Shown: in pieces, positions 35,954-45,309 of the stretch | Numbering within the stretch: the first letter of the stretch is position 1 | Layout of the letters: the number at the start of each line of letters is the position of its first letter | NCBI RefSeq assembly: GCF_003441615.1 | Contig: NZ_CP031842.1 | Span: 2,860,001-2,924,000 of the forward strand | Direction: 5' to 3' | Origin: Dechloromonas sp. HYN0024 | Lineage (GTDB): Bacteria > Pseudomonadota > Gammaproteobacteria > Burkholderiales > Rhodocyclaceae | DNA: 64,000 bases | The notes under the pieces: model-generated | What the model was told of the DNA's origin: nothing | The model's database searches: none | The model's input: the letters and a program-made list of their open reading frames with translations, nothing else | Position numbers and translations under genes: made by a program

Positions 35954-37036
35954 TCAAGCCTGCTCGACCGGCAGATTCAGTGTGAACACCGTATTCCCCG
36001 GCCGACTGACACAATTGATCGTCCCGTGATGGTGCTGGATGAAATTCTGGGCGATGGTCAGACCGAGGCCGCTCCCCCCTTCACGCCCGGAAACCAGCGG
36101 GTAGAACATGCGCTCGCGGATCGCGTCAGGAATGCCCGGCCCGTTGTCGATGACCTTTAGCTCCATGGCCAGGCGATAGCGCTTCTTGGCCAGCGTTACC
36201 TGGCGCAGGGAGCGCGTACGGAGAATGATTTCGCCTTCGCCGCCCATCGCCTGGGCGGCATTGCGGGCTATATTGAGAACGGCCTGGATCAGTTGCTCGC
36301 GGTCGCCGACCAACTCCGGAAGACTGGTGTCATAATCACGACGAACACTGAGCGAACCGGGAAACTCCGCAGTCAGCAGGCTACGCACTCTCTCGAGGAT
36401 TTCATGGATATTCACCGTCGTCGGCAACATTGCCCGGTGCGGCGTCAACAGCCGCTGCATCAAGTCCTGCAGGCGATCCGCCTCCTTGATGATGACCTGC
36501 GTGTACTCCTTGAGCGACGGGGCGTTGGCCAGATGGGCCAGTTCATGTTCGAGCAGTTGGGCCGCACCGCGGATGCCGCCCAGGGGATTCTTGATTTCAT
36601 GCGCCAGATTGCGGATCAGTTCTCGGCTGACCTGCTGCTGCTCGATCAGGCGCTCTTCGCGGGTCGACGCCAGATGATGCTGGATCGGTTGCAGTTCGAG
36701 CAGCAAGCGGACGCCGGGCGCGATATCGGGGCGCAGCGGCGTCACCGTGCAGTTGATATTGAGGACCTCACCATCGCTGCGCTTCAATTCGATGTTCTGG
36801 CCGGTGTAGCCCCAGTTGTTGTTAAGCCCGTTATCAAGTGCCGACTGCAGGGTCGCCGAACAGGTGCACACCGCCGCCAGCGTTTTTCCGGCCACGACGC
36901 GACCACTCACGGCGAGAAGATTTTCGCCCGCGGCATTGATATAGCGAATGGCCAACCCGTCATCCAGCAGGAGTACGGCCGAAGCCAGCAGATCAAGGCC
37001 GGCAAAGGAAGAATGGGTCACGTTCATGTTCGCCAT
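35954..37036 (-). CDS. ntrB: Nitrogen regulation sensor histidine kinase NtrB
   Basis: 360 residues from ATG 37036; ATG 37027 is also possible. A PAS domain covers about 8-120 (LLDDGLAIRYINAAGENLL). The H-box is RNLAHEIKNPLGGIRGAAQL. ATPase motifs are NIARNAAQAMG, DNGPGIPDAIRERMF and GSGLGLTIAQNFI. It is cytoplasmic, as expected for a PII-regulated kinase. Followed by ntrC; glnA lies about 6 kb away with an RND pair in between. Divergent from the RND adaptor gene. Confidence 0.95.
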   Translation of the reverse strand: MANMNVTHSSFAGLDLLASAVLLLDDGLAIRYINAAGENLLAVSGRVVAGKTLAAVCTCSATLQSALDNGLNNNWGYTGQNIELKRSDGEVLNINCTVTPLRPDIAPGVRLLLELQPIQHHLASTREERLIEQQQVSRELIRNLAHEIKNPLGGIRGAAQLLEHELAHLANAPSLKEYTQVIIKEADRLQDLMQRLLTPHRAMLPTTVNIHEILERVRSLLTAEFPGSLSVRRDYDTSLPELVGDREQLIQAVLNIARNAAQAMGGEGEIILRTRSLRQVTLAKKRYRLAMELKVIDNGPGIPDAIRERMFYPLVSGREGGSGLGLTIAQNFIQHHHGTINCVSRPGNTVFTLNLPVEQA

Positions 37037-37128
37037 TGTAACGATTTGAACGTCGCCCTCGACGATAACTTGCCTTACTGACCCATCGTTCATTATCATC
37101 CACGGACTCGCTACCGGATCTTGATAAA

Positions 37129-38217
37129 ATGCCTAACTTCGCTCCCCGCATCGCCACCCTGCTGATGCTCGCTGCCACCACCCTGGCCGGTTGCGGCTCA
37201 GGCGAAGCGCCGCCACCGGCCAGCCGTGCCGTGCTCGTTCAGGCGGCAGGCAACGTGGCGACAGCCGGCGGTATCTATACCGGCGAGATTCGCGCCCGCC
37301 ACGAAGTTGATCTGGCTTTCCGCGTCGGCGGCAAGATCGGCGCCCGCCTTGTTGATGCCGGCGCCGAGATCAAAGCCGGGCAGCCGCTCGCCCGCCTTGA
37401 TCCGGCCGATCTTGAACTCGCCGCCGCCGCGGCCCGGGCGCAATTGAGCGCCGCCGAAAGTGAGCAGACCACAGCCCGTGCCGAGCGTGAGCGTTATGCC
37501 GGACTCCTCGCCAAGAAATTCGTCAGCCAAGCCGCTTTTGATGCCAAGGACAACGCCTGGAACAGCGCCCAGGGCCGCCTCGAGCAAGCCCGCGCGCAAA
37601 GCCGGATCAGTGGCAACCAGGCTGCTTACGGCACCCTGAGCAGCGAATTTCCCGCCGTCGTCACCGCCGTACTGGCCGATGCCGGCCAGGTAGTCAGCGC
37701 TGGCCAGGCCGTATTGCGTGTCGCCCGACCGGAAGAGAAGGAAGTGGCCATTGCCATTCCCGAAAGCCGTCTGGCCGAGCTGAAAGCCGCAAAAACACTG
37801 GCCGTCAGCCTGTGGGCTGACCCAAAACTGGCCCTGCGCGGCGAACTGCGCGAATTGTCGCCAGCCGCCGACCCGGCCACCCGCACCTACGCTGCCCGCA
37901 TCCGCATTCTTCAGCCGCCGCCCGAAGTGCGCCTCGGCATGACGGCGCGAGTGGCCGTCGACAGCAGCGCCGAAAGCACCTTGCTGGTGCCGCTGAGCGC
38001 CATCATCGATCTCGGCCAAGGGCCGCTGGTCCGCGTCGTCAAGGACGGCAAGGTAGTTTCCCGCCCGGTCCAGGTCGCCCGCTTCCGTGAAGACGGTGCG
38101 GCCCTGAGCGGCGGACTGGAAGCAGGCGAACTGGTCATCATCAACGGTTCCGGCAAGCTGGTCGACGGCCAGGAGGTCCAGGCCCGTCCAGTCACCGCCC
38201 CGGAACGGCAGCGCTGA
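37129..38217 (+). CDS. RND efflux periplasmic adaptor (membrane fusion protein)
   Basis: 362 residues. Lipoprotein signal (LLMLAATTLAGCGSGE, lipidated Cys near residue 22). Biotinyl-lipoyl-like hairpin (EIRARHEVDLAFRVGGKIGA, AGQPLARLDP), a helical coil (QLSAAESEQTTARAERERYA), and a beta-barrel/proximal domain (VRLGMTARVAVDSSAESTLL). It links the inner-membrane pump to an outer-membrane channel. The stop is 1 bp before the pump gene. No outer-membrane factor gene follows, so the pair probably borrows a TolC-type channel. Confidence 0.92.
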   Translation: MPNFAPRIATLLMLAATTLAGCGSGEAPPPASRAVLVQAAGNVATAGGIYTGEIRARHEVDLAFRVGGKIGARLVDAGAEIKAGQPLARLDPADLELAAAAARAQLSAAESEQTTARAERERYAGLLAKKFVSQAAFDAKDNAWNSAQGRLEQARAQSRISGNQAAYGTLSSEFPAVVTAVLADAGQVVSAGQAVLRVARPEEKEVAIAIPESRLAELKAAKTLAVSLWADPKLALRGELRELSPAADPATRTYAARIRILQPPPEVRLGMTARVAVDSSAESTLLVPLSAIIDLGQGPLVRVVKDGKVVSRPVQVARFREDGAALSGGLEAGELVIINGSGKLVDGQEVQARPVTAPERQR

Positions 38218-38218
38218 G

Positions 38219-41200
38219 ATGAGCCACCGCTTCAATCTGTCCGACTGGACCCTGCACCACCGCACACTGGTTGGCTATTTCCTTCTCGCCATCGCGGTAA
38301 TGGGCGTTATTGCCTTCAGCCGGCTCGGCCAGGCCGAAGACCCGCCATTCACCTTCAAAGTCATGGTCATCCGCACGCTGTGGCCGGGAGCGACGGCGCG
38401 CCAGGTCGAACAGCAACTGACTGACAAAATTGAGAAAAAGCTTCAGGAAACACCATACATTGACCGGGTATCCAGCTTTTCCCGCCCCGGCGAGTCGACC
38501 GTGCTGTTCTTCGCCCTCGACAGCACACCGCCGGGCAGTGTTCCTGATGTCTACTATCAGGTGCGCAAGAAAATCGGCGACATCCGGCACACCCTGCCGA
38601 GCGGCATTCAGGGGCCTTTTTTCAACGACGAGTACGGCGACGTTTTTGGCAATATTTACGCCTTGACTGCCGAAGGCCTCGATTATCCGCAGATGAAGGA
38701 TATGGCCGAGCGTGTTCGTGACAATCTGCTGCGCGTGCCGCAGGTCGGCAAGGTCGAAATATTCGGCATCCAGGACGAGAAGATTTACGTCGAACTCTCC
38801 AACAGCAAGCTGGCAACCCTAGGGATCGATCTGGCCACCATCACCCAGGCCCTCAACCAGCAAAATGCGGTCGCCGCCACCGGCTTTTTCGAAACATCCA
38901 GCGAACGCATCCAGATTCACCCCGGTGGTGCCTTCAACAGCGTGCAGGCAGTGGCCGACACGCTGATCCGCTCCGGCAACCGCAGTTTTCGACTCGGCGA
39001 CATTGCCGAGGTGCACCGCGGCGGCATCGACCCGCCAGCCACCCAGGTCCGTTATGGTGGCAAGCGGGCCCTGGCCATCGGCGTCACCATGGCCAAGGGG
39101 GGCGACATCATCGAACTCGGCAAGGCCTTAAGCAGCCGTGTCGCGACGCTTCAGGCGGCGCTCCCGGTCGGCGTCGACATCGGCGTCGCGATCAGTCAGC
39201 CGACCGCTGTCGCCCGCTCGGTCAAGGCCTTCACCCAGGCCCTGACCGAAGCCGTCGCCGTTGTCATGCTGGTCACCTTCCTCAGTCTCGGCATCCGTAC
39301 CGGACTGGTCGTCGCCATTTCCATTCCGCTCGTTCTGGCTGCGACTTTCCTCGCCATGTATCTGTTCAACGTCGGCCTCCACAAGGTGTCGCTCGGCGCC
39401 CTCGTACTCGCCCTAGGCCTGCTGGTGGACGATGCCATCATCGCCGTCGAGATGATGTGGGTGAAGATGGAACAAGGCTGGGAACGTACCCGCGCCGCCT
39501 CCTTCGCCTACACCAGCACGGCCGGCCCGATGTTGTCGGGGACACTGGTCACCGTCGCCGGTTTCATTCCGATCGCCCTGGCCAAGTCGTCAACCGGCGA
39601 ATACGCCTTCGCCTTCTTCCAGATCAATGTCTTTGCCCTGCTCATTTCCTGGCTGGCTGCGGTCATTGCCATTCCCTGGCTCGGCTACAAGCTGCTCCCC
39701 GATCCACGGGCGGCGCACACGCCCGGCCGCCTGGCCCAACGGCTACCGCGACTGGCCTGGCTGGCCGACAAACTCGGCCTCAACGGCCCGGCCCATGCCG
39801 AAGACCACGACGTTTACGGCACCGCGTTCTATACCCGCTTTCGCCAGTTGGTCAGCTGGTGCGTCAGTCGGCGCTGGCTGGTCATCGGCATCACCATTGC
39901 CCTCTTTGCCCTGTCCATCGTCGGCATGGGCAAGGTGCAGAAGCAGTTCTTCCCGAACTCGACACGTCTTGAGCTGAACGTCGAACTGCGCCTGCCCGAA
40001 GGTGCCTCGATTGCTGCCATCGACGCCGAAGTCCGCCAACTTGAGAGATGGCTGGACAAGGACAAGACCGAATTCGACCAGTTTGAGCACTTCATCGCCT
40101 ACATCGGCTCCGGTTCGCCCCGTTACTACCTCAGCCTCGACCAGCAGATGCCGTCAAGCAATGTCGGCCAGTTCGTCATCGTGACGCGCAACGTCGAGGC
40201 CCGCGAGGCCCTGCGCGAGCGCCTGATCAAGCTGTTCGACAGCGACAGCTTCGCCGCCCGGGGCAATATCGCCCGCATCGAAAACGGCCCGCCGGTCGGC
40301 TACCCGGTGCAATACCGCGTTTCCGGCGAAGACCCGGCGATCCTGCGCCAGGTGGCTGGCCAGGTCGCCACGGCGATGCGCCAGGACCCGGAACTGTCGA
40401 ACATCAATGTTGACTGGAGCGAACTGTCAAAGTCGGTGGAGATCGAAATCGACCAGGACAAGGCCCGACTGCTCGGCGTGTCCAGCCAGGATATCGCCGC
40501 GCTGCTCAACATGTCGCTCAACGGTTTTACCGTGACCACCTATCGCGAGGGCGAAAAGAGTATCGACGTCGTGCTCCGTGGCGACCGTGAGGAACGCAGT
40601 CACCTCTCGTCCCTCGACGATCTTTCGGTGCCGACCCGCGCCGGCAAAAGCGTACCGCTGAGCCAGATCGGCCGCCTCAAGCATAGCTTCGAACCCGGCC
40701 TGATCTGGCGCCGCGATCGCCTGCCGACCATCACGGTCCGCGCCAATCTCTACGACAAGACGCAGCCGGCGACAATCGTCGGCCATCTCAAACCGGCCAT
40801 CGATGCCATCCAGGCCAAGCTCCCGGAGGGCTATCACATCGCCACCGGCGGCTCGGTCGAAGAGTCCTCGAAAGGCTCCGGCTCGGTGATGGCCGGCATC
40901 CCGCTGTTCGTACTGGTCGTGGTCACCGTCCTGATGATCCAGTTGCAGAGTGTTTCCCGCGTCGTCATGGTTTTGCTCACCGCACCACTCGGCATCATCG
41001 GCATCACCCTGTTCCTGCTCGTCTTCAACCAGCCCTTCGGCTTCATGGCCCTGCTCGGCACCATCGCCCTGTTCGGCATGATCATGCGCAACGCCGTCAT
41101 TCTCGTCGACCAGATCGAACAGGACATGGCGGCAGGCCGCCCGCGCCGGGAAGCCATTGTCGAATCGACCGTGCGGCGTTTTCGGCCGATTGTGCTGACT

Positions 41201-41362
41201 GCCGCTGCTGCCGTGCTGGCAATGATTCCCCTGTCGCACAACGATTTTTTCGGGCCGATGGCCGTCGCCATCATGGGCGGCCTGATGGTCGCCACGGCCC
41301 TGACCCTGCTCTTCCTGCCGGCGCTCTATGCGGCCTGGTACAAGGTCAGGATCAAGGACTAA
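38219..41362 (+). CDS. RND-family efflux permease (AcrB-type)
   Basis: 1047 residues, typical length. Proton-driven inner-membrane pump with 12 expected helices and two large periplasmic loops. The N-terminal helix is VGYFLLAIAVMGVIAFSRLG. The proton-relay Asp pair is in ALGLLVDDAIIAVEMM, and the C-terminal half has MRNAVILVDQIEQDMAAGRP and LTAAAAVLAMIPL. The non-aromatic, charged loop composition does not reveal the substrate; drugs, solvents or other small molecules are possible. A terminator follows 17 bp after the stop. Confidence 0.93.
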   Translation: MSHRFNLSDWTLHHRTLVGYFLLAIAVMGVIAFSRLGQAEDPPFTFKVMVIRTLWPGATARQVEQQLTDKIEKKLQETPYIDRVSSFSRPGESTVLFFALDSTPPGSVPDVYYQVRKKIGDIRHTLPSGIQGPFFNDEYGDVFGNIYALTAEGLDYPQMKDMAERVRDNLLRVPQVGKVEIFGIQDEKIYVELSNSKLATLGIDLATITQALNQQNAVAATGFFETSSERIQIHPGGAFNSVQAVADTLIRSGNRSFRLGDIAEVHRGGIDPPATQVRYGGKRALAIGVTMAKGGDIIELGKALSSRVATLQAALPVGVDIGVAISQPTAVARSVKAFTQALTEAVAVVMLVTFLSLGIRTGLVVAISIPLVLAATFLAMYLFNVGLHKVSLGALVLALGLLVDDAIIAVEMMWVKMEQGWERTRAASFAYTSTAGPMLSGTLVTVAGFIPIALAKSSTGEYAFAFFQINVFALLISWLAAVIAIPWLGYKLLPDPRAAHTPGRLAQRLPRLAWLADKLGLNGPAHAEDHDVYGTAFYTRFRQLVSWCVSRRWLVIGITIALFALSIVGMGKVQKQFFPNSTRLELNVELRLPEGASIAAIDAEVRQLERWLDKDKTEFDQFEHFIAYIGSGSPRYYLSLDQQMPSSNVGQFVIVTRNVEAREALRERLIKLFDSDSFAARGNIARIENGPPVGYPVQYRVSGEDPAILRQVAGQVATAMRQDPELSNINVDWSELSKSVEIEIDQDKARLLGVSSQDIAALLNMSLNGFTVTTYREGEKSIDVVLRGDREERSHLSSLDDLSVPTRAGKSVPLSQIGRLKHSFEPGLIWRRDRLPTITVRANLYDKTQPATIVGHLKPAIDAIQAKLPEGYHIATGGSVEESSKGSGSVMAGIPLFVLVVVTVLMIQLQSVSRVVMVLLTAPLGIIGITLFLLVFNQPFGFMALLGTIALFGMIMRNAVILVDQIEQDMAAGRPRREAIVESTVRRFRPIVLTAAAAVLAMIPLSHNDFFGPMAVAIMGGLMVATALTLLFLPALYAAWYKVRIKD

Positions 41363-41378
41363 CGGCTGGCGTCACAGA

Positions 41379-41405
41379 CAAAAAAGGGCGCCTCGGCGCC
41401 CTTTT
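41379..41405. terminator. Bidirectional terminator between convergent RND permease and DUF4124 genes
   Basis: AAAAAAGGGCGCC-TC-GGCGCCCTTTT: a perfect GC stem with A-run before and T-run after, suited to stop transcription from both sides. Confidence 0.85.
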
Positions 41406-41425
41406 CAATCGGTCGATACTGCTCC

Positions 41426-41881
41426 CTATCGGCTGACCGCCAGTTCTTTCTGGATCGCCTGGATATTTCGCTCATGCTGGCCGACGCGCTCGCGATAGCC
41501 AGACAGGCGGTCGCTTGGCGTACGGGCCACTTCCTGGTCGGCCAGTTCCTTCCTGGCCTGCTCGAGGTTGCGCTGTTCGCCGGCCAGTTCCTGCTCAAGG
41601 ATATGGCGGCGGTCACCGTCACGCGCCTTCTGGGTATCTTCCTGAACACGCGGGAAGCCCGCCTGGGTCGGATTCGCCGCAGCGCCGGGTGCCCGGGCAC
41701 GGGCAGGCGCGGGTGCGGGTGCGGAACCTTCCGGGCTGGAGGAAATGACCTTGCAGTTCTTTTCCAGCCGCGTACTCGAGTAGGTCGTGCTGCCGCTGGC
41801 GTCAACGCACTTATAGATGGACTGGGCCGAGGCCGAGAGCGGCAACAAGGCGATAAGCAAGGCAAGCGAGCAGCGTGTCAT
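41426..41881 (-). CDS. DUF4124-domain periplasmic protein
   Basis: 151 residues from ATG 41881, chosen because AGGA lies 9 nt upstream; the ATGs at 41890 and 41887 are too close to it. Signal peptide (CSLALLIALLPLSASAQ) followed by SIYKCVDASGSTTYSSTRLE, the DUF4124 core with two cysteines (KCVD, NCKV). A Pro/Ala linker precedes a long charged coiled coil (ILEQELAGEQRNLEQARKEL). Such proteins are common next to housekeeping genes in betaproteobacteria and have no known function. Possibly transcribed beyond glnA, though a terminator intervenes. Confidence 0.8.
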   Translation of the reverse strand: MTRCSLALLIALLPLSASAQSIYKCVDASGSTTYSSTRLEKNCKVISSSPEGSAPAPAPARARAPGAAANPTQAGFPRVQEDTQKARDGDRRHILEQELAGEQRNLEQARKELADQEVARTPSDRLSGYRERVGQHERNIQAIQKELAVSR

Positions 41882-41946
41882 CAGCATCATTCCTGTCAAT
41901 TTTCTGAGTGTATCGGACTTAACGTCCGAGCCTGAAAAAAGTGCAC

Positions 41947-41974
41947 AAAAAAAGGGCGGGAAATACCCGCCCTT
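41947..41974 (-). terminator. Intrinsic terminator after glnA
   Basis: On the minus strand AAGGGCGGG-5 nt-CCCGCCCTT is followed by TTTTTT, 17 nt beyond the glnA stop. Confidence 0.9.
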
Positions 41975-41991
41975 CTTCAAGATCCGGCTGA

Positions 41992-43407
41992 TTAGCAGGA
42001 GTAGTACAGATCGAACTCGACCGGGTGGGTCGTCATGCGAACGCGATTCACTTCGTCCATCTTCAGGGTGATGTAGGCATCGATCCAGTCGTTGGAGAAG
42101 ACACCGCCACGGGTCAGGAACTCGTGGTCAGCTTCCAGAGCGGCCAGGGCTTCCTCGAGGGAGGCGCAGACGGTCGGGATGGCTGCATCTTCTTCCGGCG
42201 GCAGGTCGTACAGGTTCTTGGAAGCCGGATCGCCCGGGTGAATCTTGTTCTGGATACCATCCAGGCCGGCCATCAGCAGCGCGGCGAAGCACAGGTACGG
42301 GTTGGCGATCGGATCCGGGAAACGGGTCTCGATACGACGAGCCTTGGTCGAGGCAACGTACGGAATGCGGATGGAAGCAGAACGGTTCTTGGCCGAGTAA
42401 GCCAGCTTGACCGGGGCTTCGTAATGCGGGACCAGACGCTTGTACGAGTTGGTACCCGGGTTGGTGATGGCGTTCAGGGCCTTGGCGTGCTTGATGATGC
42501 CGCCGATGTAGAAGAGAGCCAGTTCAGACAGACCGGCATAGCCGTCGCCGGCGAACAGGTTCTTGCCGTCTTTCCAGATCGACTGGTGAACGTGCATGCC
42601 GGAACCGTTGTCGCCAACGATGGGCTTCGGCATGAAGGTAGCGGTCTTGCCGTACTGGTGGGCCACATTGTGCACCACGTACTTCAGGATCTGGGTCTGG
42701 TCGGCACGCTTGACCAGGGTGTTGAACACGGTACCGATTTCGCACTGACCGGCAGTGGCGACTTCGTGGTGGTGAACTTCAACCGGGCAGCCAAGGGCTT
42801 CCAGGGTCAGGACCATGGCCGAACGGATGTCGTGCAGGCTGTCAACCGGCGGAACCGGGAAGTAGCCGCCCTTGACCGTCGGACGGTGGCCGGTGGAGCC
42901 GGAGCCGTCGTTCTTCTCGCCCGAACCCCAGGCCGCTTCAGCGGAGTGGATCTTCAGGGAGCAGCCGGACATGTCGACATTCCACTCGACGCCGTCGAAA
43001 ATGAAGAATTCCGGTTCCGGACCGAAGTAGGCGGTGTCGCCAATGCCGGAGGACTTCAGATAGGCTTCAGCGCGCTTGGCGATGGAGCGCGGGTCGCGGT
43101 CGTAGCCACGGCCATCGGTCGGGTCAACGACGTCACAGGTCAGGACGACGGTGGTTTCGTCGAAGAACGGGTCGATGTAGGCGGTATCCGGATCCGGATT
43201 CAGCTGCATGTCGGAAGCCTGAATGCCCTTCCAGCCAGCGATCGAGGAGCCGTCGAAAGCGTGACCGTTTTCGAACTTGTCTTCGCTGAAGGCAGAAACC
43301 GGCACGGTGACGTGCTGTTCCTTGCCACGGGTATCGGTGAAACGGAAATCGACGAACTTGGCGTCGTTTTCCTTGATCATCTTGAGCACGTCTTGCGGGG
43401 TTGCCAT
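41992..43407 (-). CDS. glnA: Glutamine synthetase type I
   Basis: 471 residues from ATG 43407 (ribosome site AGGAG just upstream). ATP-dependent amidation of glutamate, the main ammonium assimilation enzyme; dodecameric in the cytosol. Motifs include [17 protein letters not shown], the metal-binding [10 protein letters not shown], the [15 protein letters not shown] loop, the [12 protein letters not shown] region, and the adenylylation site [10 protein letters not shown] with the modifiable Tyr near residue 400. The sigma-54 promoter and NtrC sites upstream tie it to the NtrBC genes in the same window. Confidence 0.97.
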   Translation of the reverse strand: MATPQDVLKMIKENDAKFVDFRFTDTRGKEQHVTVPVSAFSEDKFENGHAFDGSSIAGWKGIQASDMQLNPDPDTAYIDPFFDETTVVLTCDVVDPTDGRGYDRDPRSIAKRAEAYLKSSGIGDTAYFGPEPEFFIFDGVEWNVDMSGCSLKIHSAEAAWGSGEKNDGSGSTGHRPTVKGGYFPVPPVDSLHDIRSAMVLTLEALGCPVEVHHHEVATAGQCEIGTVFNTLVKRADQTQILKYVVHNVAHQYGKTATFMPKPIVGDNGSGMHVHQSIWKDGKNLFAGDGYAGLSELALFYIGGIIKHAKALNAITNPGTNSYKRLVPHYEAPVKLAYSAKNRSASIRIPYVASTKARRIETRFPDPIANPYLCFAALLMAGLDGIQNKIHPGDPASKNLYDLPPEEDAAIPTVCASLEEALAALEADHEFLTRGGVFSNDWIDAYITLKMDEVNRVRMTTHPVEFDLYYSC

Positions 43408-43482
43408 ATGCCTTAATCTCCTAAGAAAACAAGTTGCCGGGCGATCCGGCGACAATCAAAAATTTGTAACCCGGAGTGTTTA

Positions 43483-43497
43483 GCAGAAAGCGTGCCA
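43483..43497 (-). promoter_or_regulatory. Sigma-54 (-24/-12) promoter of glnA
   Basis: Minus-strand TGGCACGCTTTCTGC matches TGGCAC-N5-TTGC with the invariant GG and GC correctly spaced. Transcription would start near 43471, leaving a leader of about 64 nt before the glnA ATG. Confidence 0.85.
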
Positions 43498-43561
43498 AAC
43501 GCTCACGAGTAATCTTTGTATTTTGCCACAATGAGATGCGGGGTTTAAACAAAGAATTAGC

Positions 43562-43576
43562 GCACCACCATTGTGC
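43562..43576. promoter_or_regulatory. NtrC binding site 1 (glnA enhancer)
   Basis: GCACCACCATTGTGC, a near-perfect dyad (GCACC-N5-TGTGC), about 100 bp upstream of the predicted sigma-54 start. Confidence 0.75.
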
Positions 43577-43592
43577 AATGGCGAAAATTTAC

Positions 43593-43607
43593 GCACCTTT
43601 ATGGTGC
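43593..43607. promoter_or_regulatory. NtrC binding site 2 (glnA enhancer)
   Basis: GCACCTTTATGGTGC, a perfect GCACC-N5-GGTGC dyad. Its centre is 31 bp from site 1, three DNA turns, as in classical glnA enhancers. It overlaps the last codons of the upstream CDF gene. Confidence 0.85.
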
Positions 43608-44765
43608 AACAAAACAATTCAGCGAAATTTTCCGAATTAGCGGATGCGACTTCAGGCGGTCGATCAGGATCGACTCGGCCTGTCGCAGCGCCTCGCCATT
43701 CTCGAACAGGGTGTGGCTGAAATAGATTTCCGCCTCGATCTGCCCGCGCAGGTAATGCAGGACGATTTTCTCGGGTTCCGGCAGATCGACCAGCAAGGGC
43801 TGCAATTCGCTGAGCAATTTATCCCGGGCGGGCAATCGTGTCGCGTAGCTATCCGGGTCCATGTCGTCTTCGGGATCGATATGGACGAGCACATCGAGCA
43901 CCTCGGGATGTTCGCGCAGCACGCGGGCGCGCGCCGACTCGGCAATGCGATGGCCTTCCGACACGCTGATCCGCGAATCGACCTGGACATGCGTATCGAC
44001 CAGCGCCTGATGGGCCATGCGCCGGGTCCGCAATTCGTGCAGGTCGCGCACGCCGGGCGTGGCCAGCAGGGTCTTGCGGATCGCCTCAACCTGAACATCG
44101 TCAAGACCGGTATCGATCAGTTCCTTGATCGCCCCCCAGGCCAGACCAGCCCCCATGTGCAAGATCATGAAACCCATCAAGGCTGCCGCCAGCAGGTCGA
44201 GGAAAGACCAGCCCAGCAAGGCGCCGCCAATACCGACCACCACGACCAGCGCCGACGCCGCATCGGCCCGCGTATGCAGGGCATTGGCGATAAGCAGTTG
44301 CGAACGCTGACGCTCGGCGACGCGAATCAGGTAGCGATACAGGCCTTCCTTGGAAATCACCGTGGCAATCGCCACCCACAGGGCCGACAGCTCAACCGTC
44401 GGCAGGGCCTCGATGTGCTGCAGACGCATCCCCGACTCCCAGAGAATGCCGCCGCCAATCAGGGCCAGCGACGTTCCCAGCACCAGCGTCGCGGCGGTTT
44501 CGACGCGGGCATGGCCATAAGGATGCGCCTGGTCGGCCGGGTGGGCGCTCTGCCGGCTGGCGTAGATCACGAGAAAATCCGAGAGCAGGTCGGAAAAGGA
44601 ATGCAGGCCGTGGGCGATCAGCGATTGCGAATGGGCCAGCCAGCCGACGATCAACTGAAGGACAGTCATCACCAGATTGACCGCGACGCTTACCCAGGTT
44701 GCCTTTTGCGCCTCGGCAGCGCGCTCGCCGGGAGTGGCGGCGGGAGGGTGATGCTCTGGTCCCAT
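43599..44765 (-). CDS. Cation diffusion facilitator (CDF) metal transporter
   Basis: 388 residues. Six expected membrane helices in the first ~225 residues (ATWVSVAVNLVMTVLQLIVGW and others). Metal-site motifs HGLHSFSDLLSDF in helix 2 and NALHTRADAASALV in helix 5 follow the HxxxD pattern of Zn/Fe/Mn exporters. The C-terminal cytoplasmic domain (RRMAHQALVDTHVQVD) is the ferredoxin-like dimerisation region; the last ~100 residues extend beyond the usual CDF end. Metal specificity cannot be read from sequence. Its 3' end overlaps an NtrC site of glnA. Confidence 0.9.
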   Translation of the reverse strand: MGPEHHPPAATPGERAAEAQKATWVSVAVNLVMTVLQLIVGWLAHSQSLIAHGLHSFSDLLSDFLVIYASRQSAHPADQAHPYGHARVETAATLVLGTSLALIGGGILWESGMRLQHIEALPTVELSALWVAIATVISKEGLYRYLIRVAERQRSQLLIANALHTRADAASALVVVVGIGGALLGWSFLDLLAAALMGFMILHMGAGLAWGAIKELIDTGLDDVQVEAIRKTLLATPGVRDLHELRTRRMAHQALVDTHVQVDSRISVSEGHRIAESARARVLREHPEVLDVLVHIDPEDDMDPDSYATRLPARDKLLSELQPLLVDLPEPEKIVLHYLRGQIEAEIYFSHTLFENGEALRQAESILIDRLKSHPLIRKISLNCFVAP

Positions 44766-44813
44766 GATCTCTTGCCCTATACTGTTAATGTGTAATTTTA
44801 GCAGTTGGATACG

Positions 44814-45266
44814 ATGGGAAAGTTAACCGAGATACTCAAGCTCGCCCAAACCCGGGGCAAAGCACTGGAACGGCCCTACCTGGGCGAACTGACGCCGCAG
44901 GAAGCGAGCGACATTTTGCATCTGGCCCCCGGCGCCAGAATCGTCGATGTCCGCACCCGTGCCGAATGGGACTGGGTCGGCCGGGTGGCCGGCGCCGTCG
45001 AAATCGAGTGGAACCAATACCCCGGCGGCGTGCGCAACCCCAATTTCGTGGCCGAACTCAAGCGCCAGATCGATCCCGAAGCCCTGGTCATGTTCCTCTG
45101 CCGCAGCGGCGTACGATCGGTCGGCGCCGCCACGGCGGCCACCGAAGCCGGCTACAACAGTTGCTACAACATCCTCGAAGGCTTCGAGGGCGACAAGGAT
45201 GCCAACGGGCACCGCAATACCATCGGCGGCTGGCGCAAGGCCGGATTGCCATGGATTCAGGGATAA
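44814..45266 (+). CDS. Rhodanese-like sulfurtransferase domain protein
   Basis: 150 residues from ATG 44814 (a TTG at 44805 is in frame). A single rhodanese domain: LTPQEASDILHLAPGARIVD, VRTRAEWDWVGRVAGAVEIE, and the active-site loop FLCRSGVRSVGAA with the catalytic Cys. The tail NTIGGWRKAGLPW is typical of the PspE/GlpE-like bacterial group. Located 43 bp before nadA, an Fe-S enzyme, so a sulfur-handling role is possible but unproven. Confidence 0.9.
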   Translation: MGKLTEILKLAQTRGKALERPYLGELTPQEASDILHLAPGARIVDVRTRAEWDWVGRVAGAVEIEWNQYPGGVRNPNFVAELKRQIDPEALVMFLCRSGVRSVGAATAATEAGYNSCYNILEGFEGDKDANGHRNTIGGWRKAGLPWIQG

Positions 45267-45309
45267 TTGCCGGCGCCGCAAAAACCGACGCCAAAATTCA
45301 GAGAACAGC

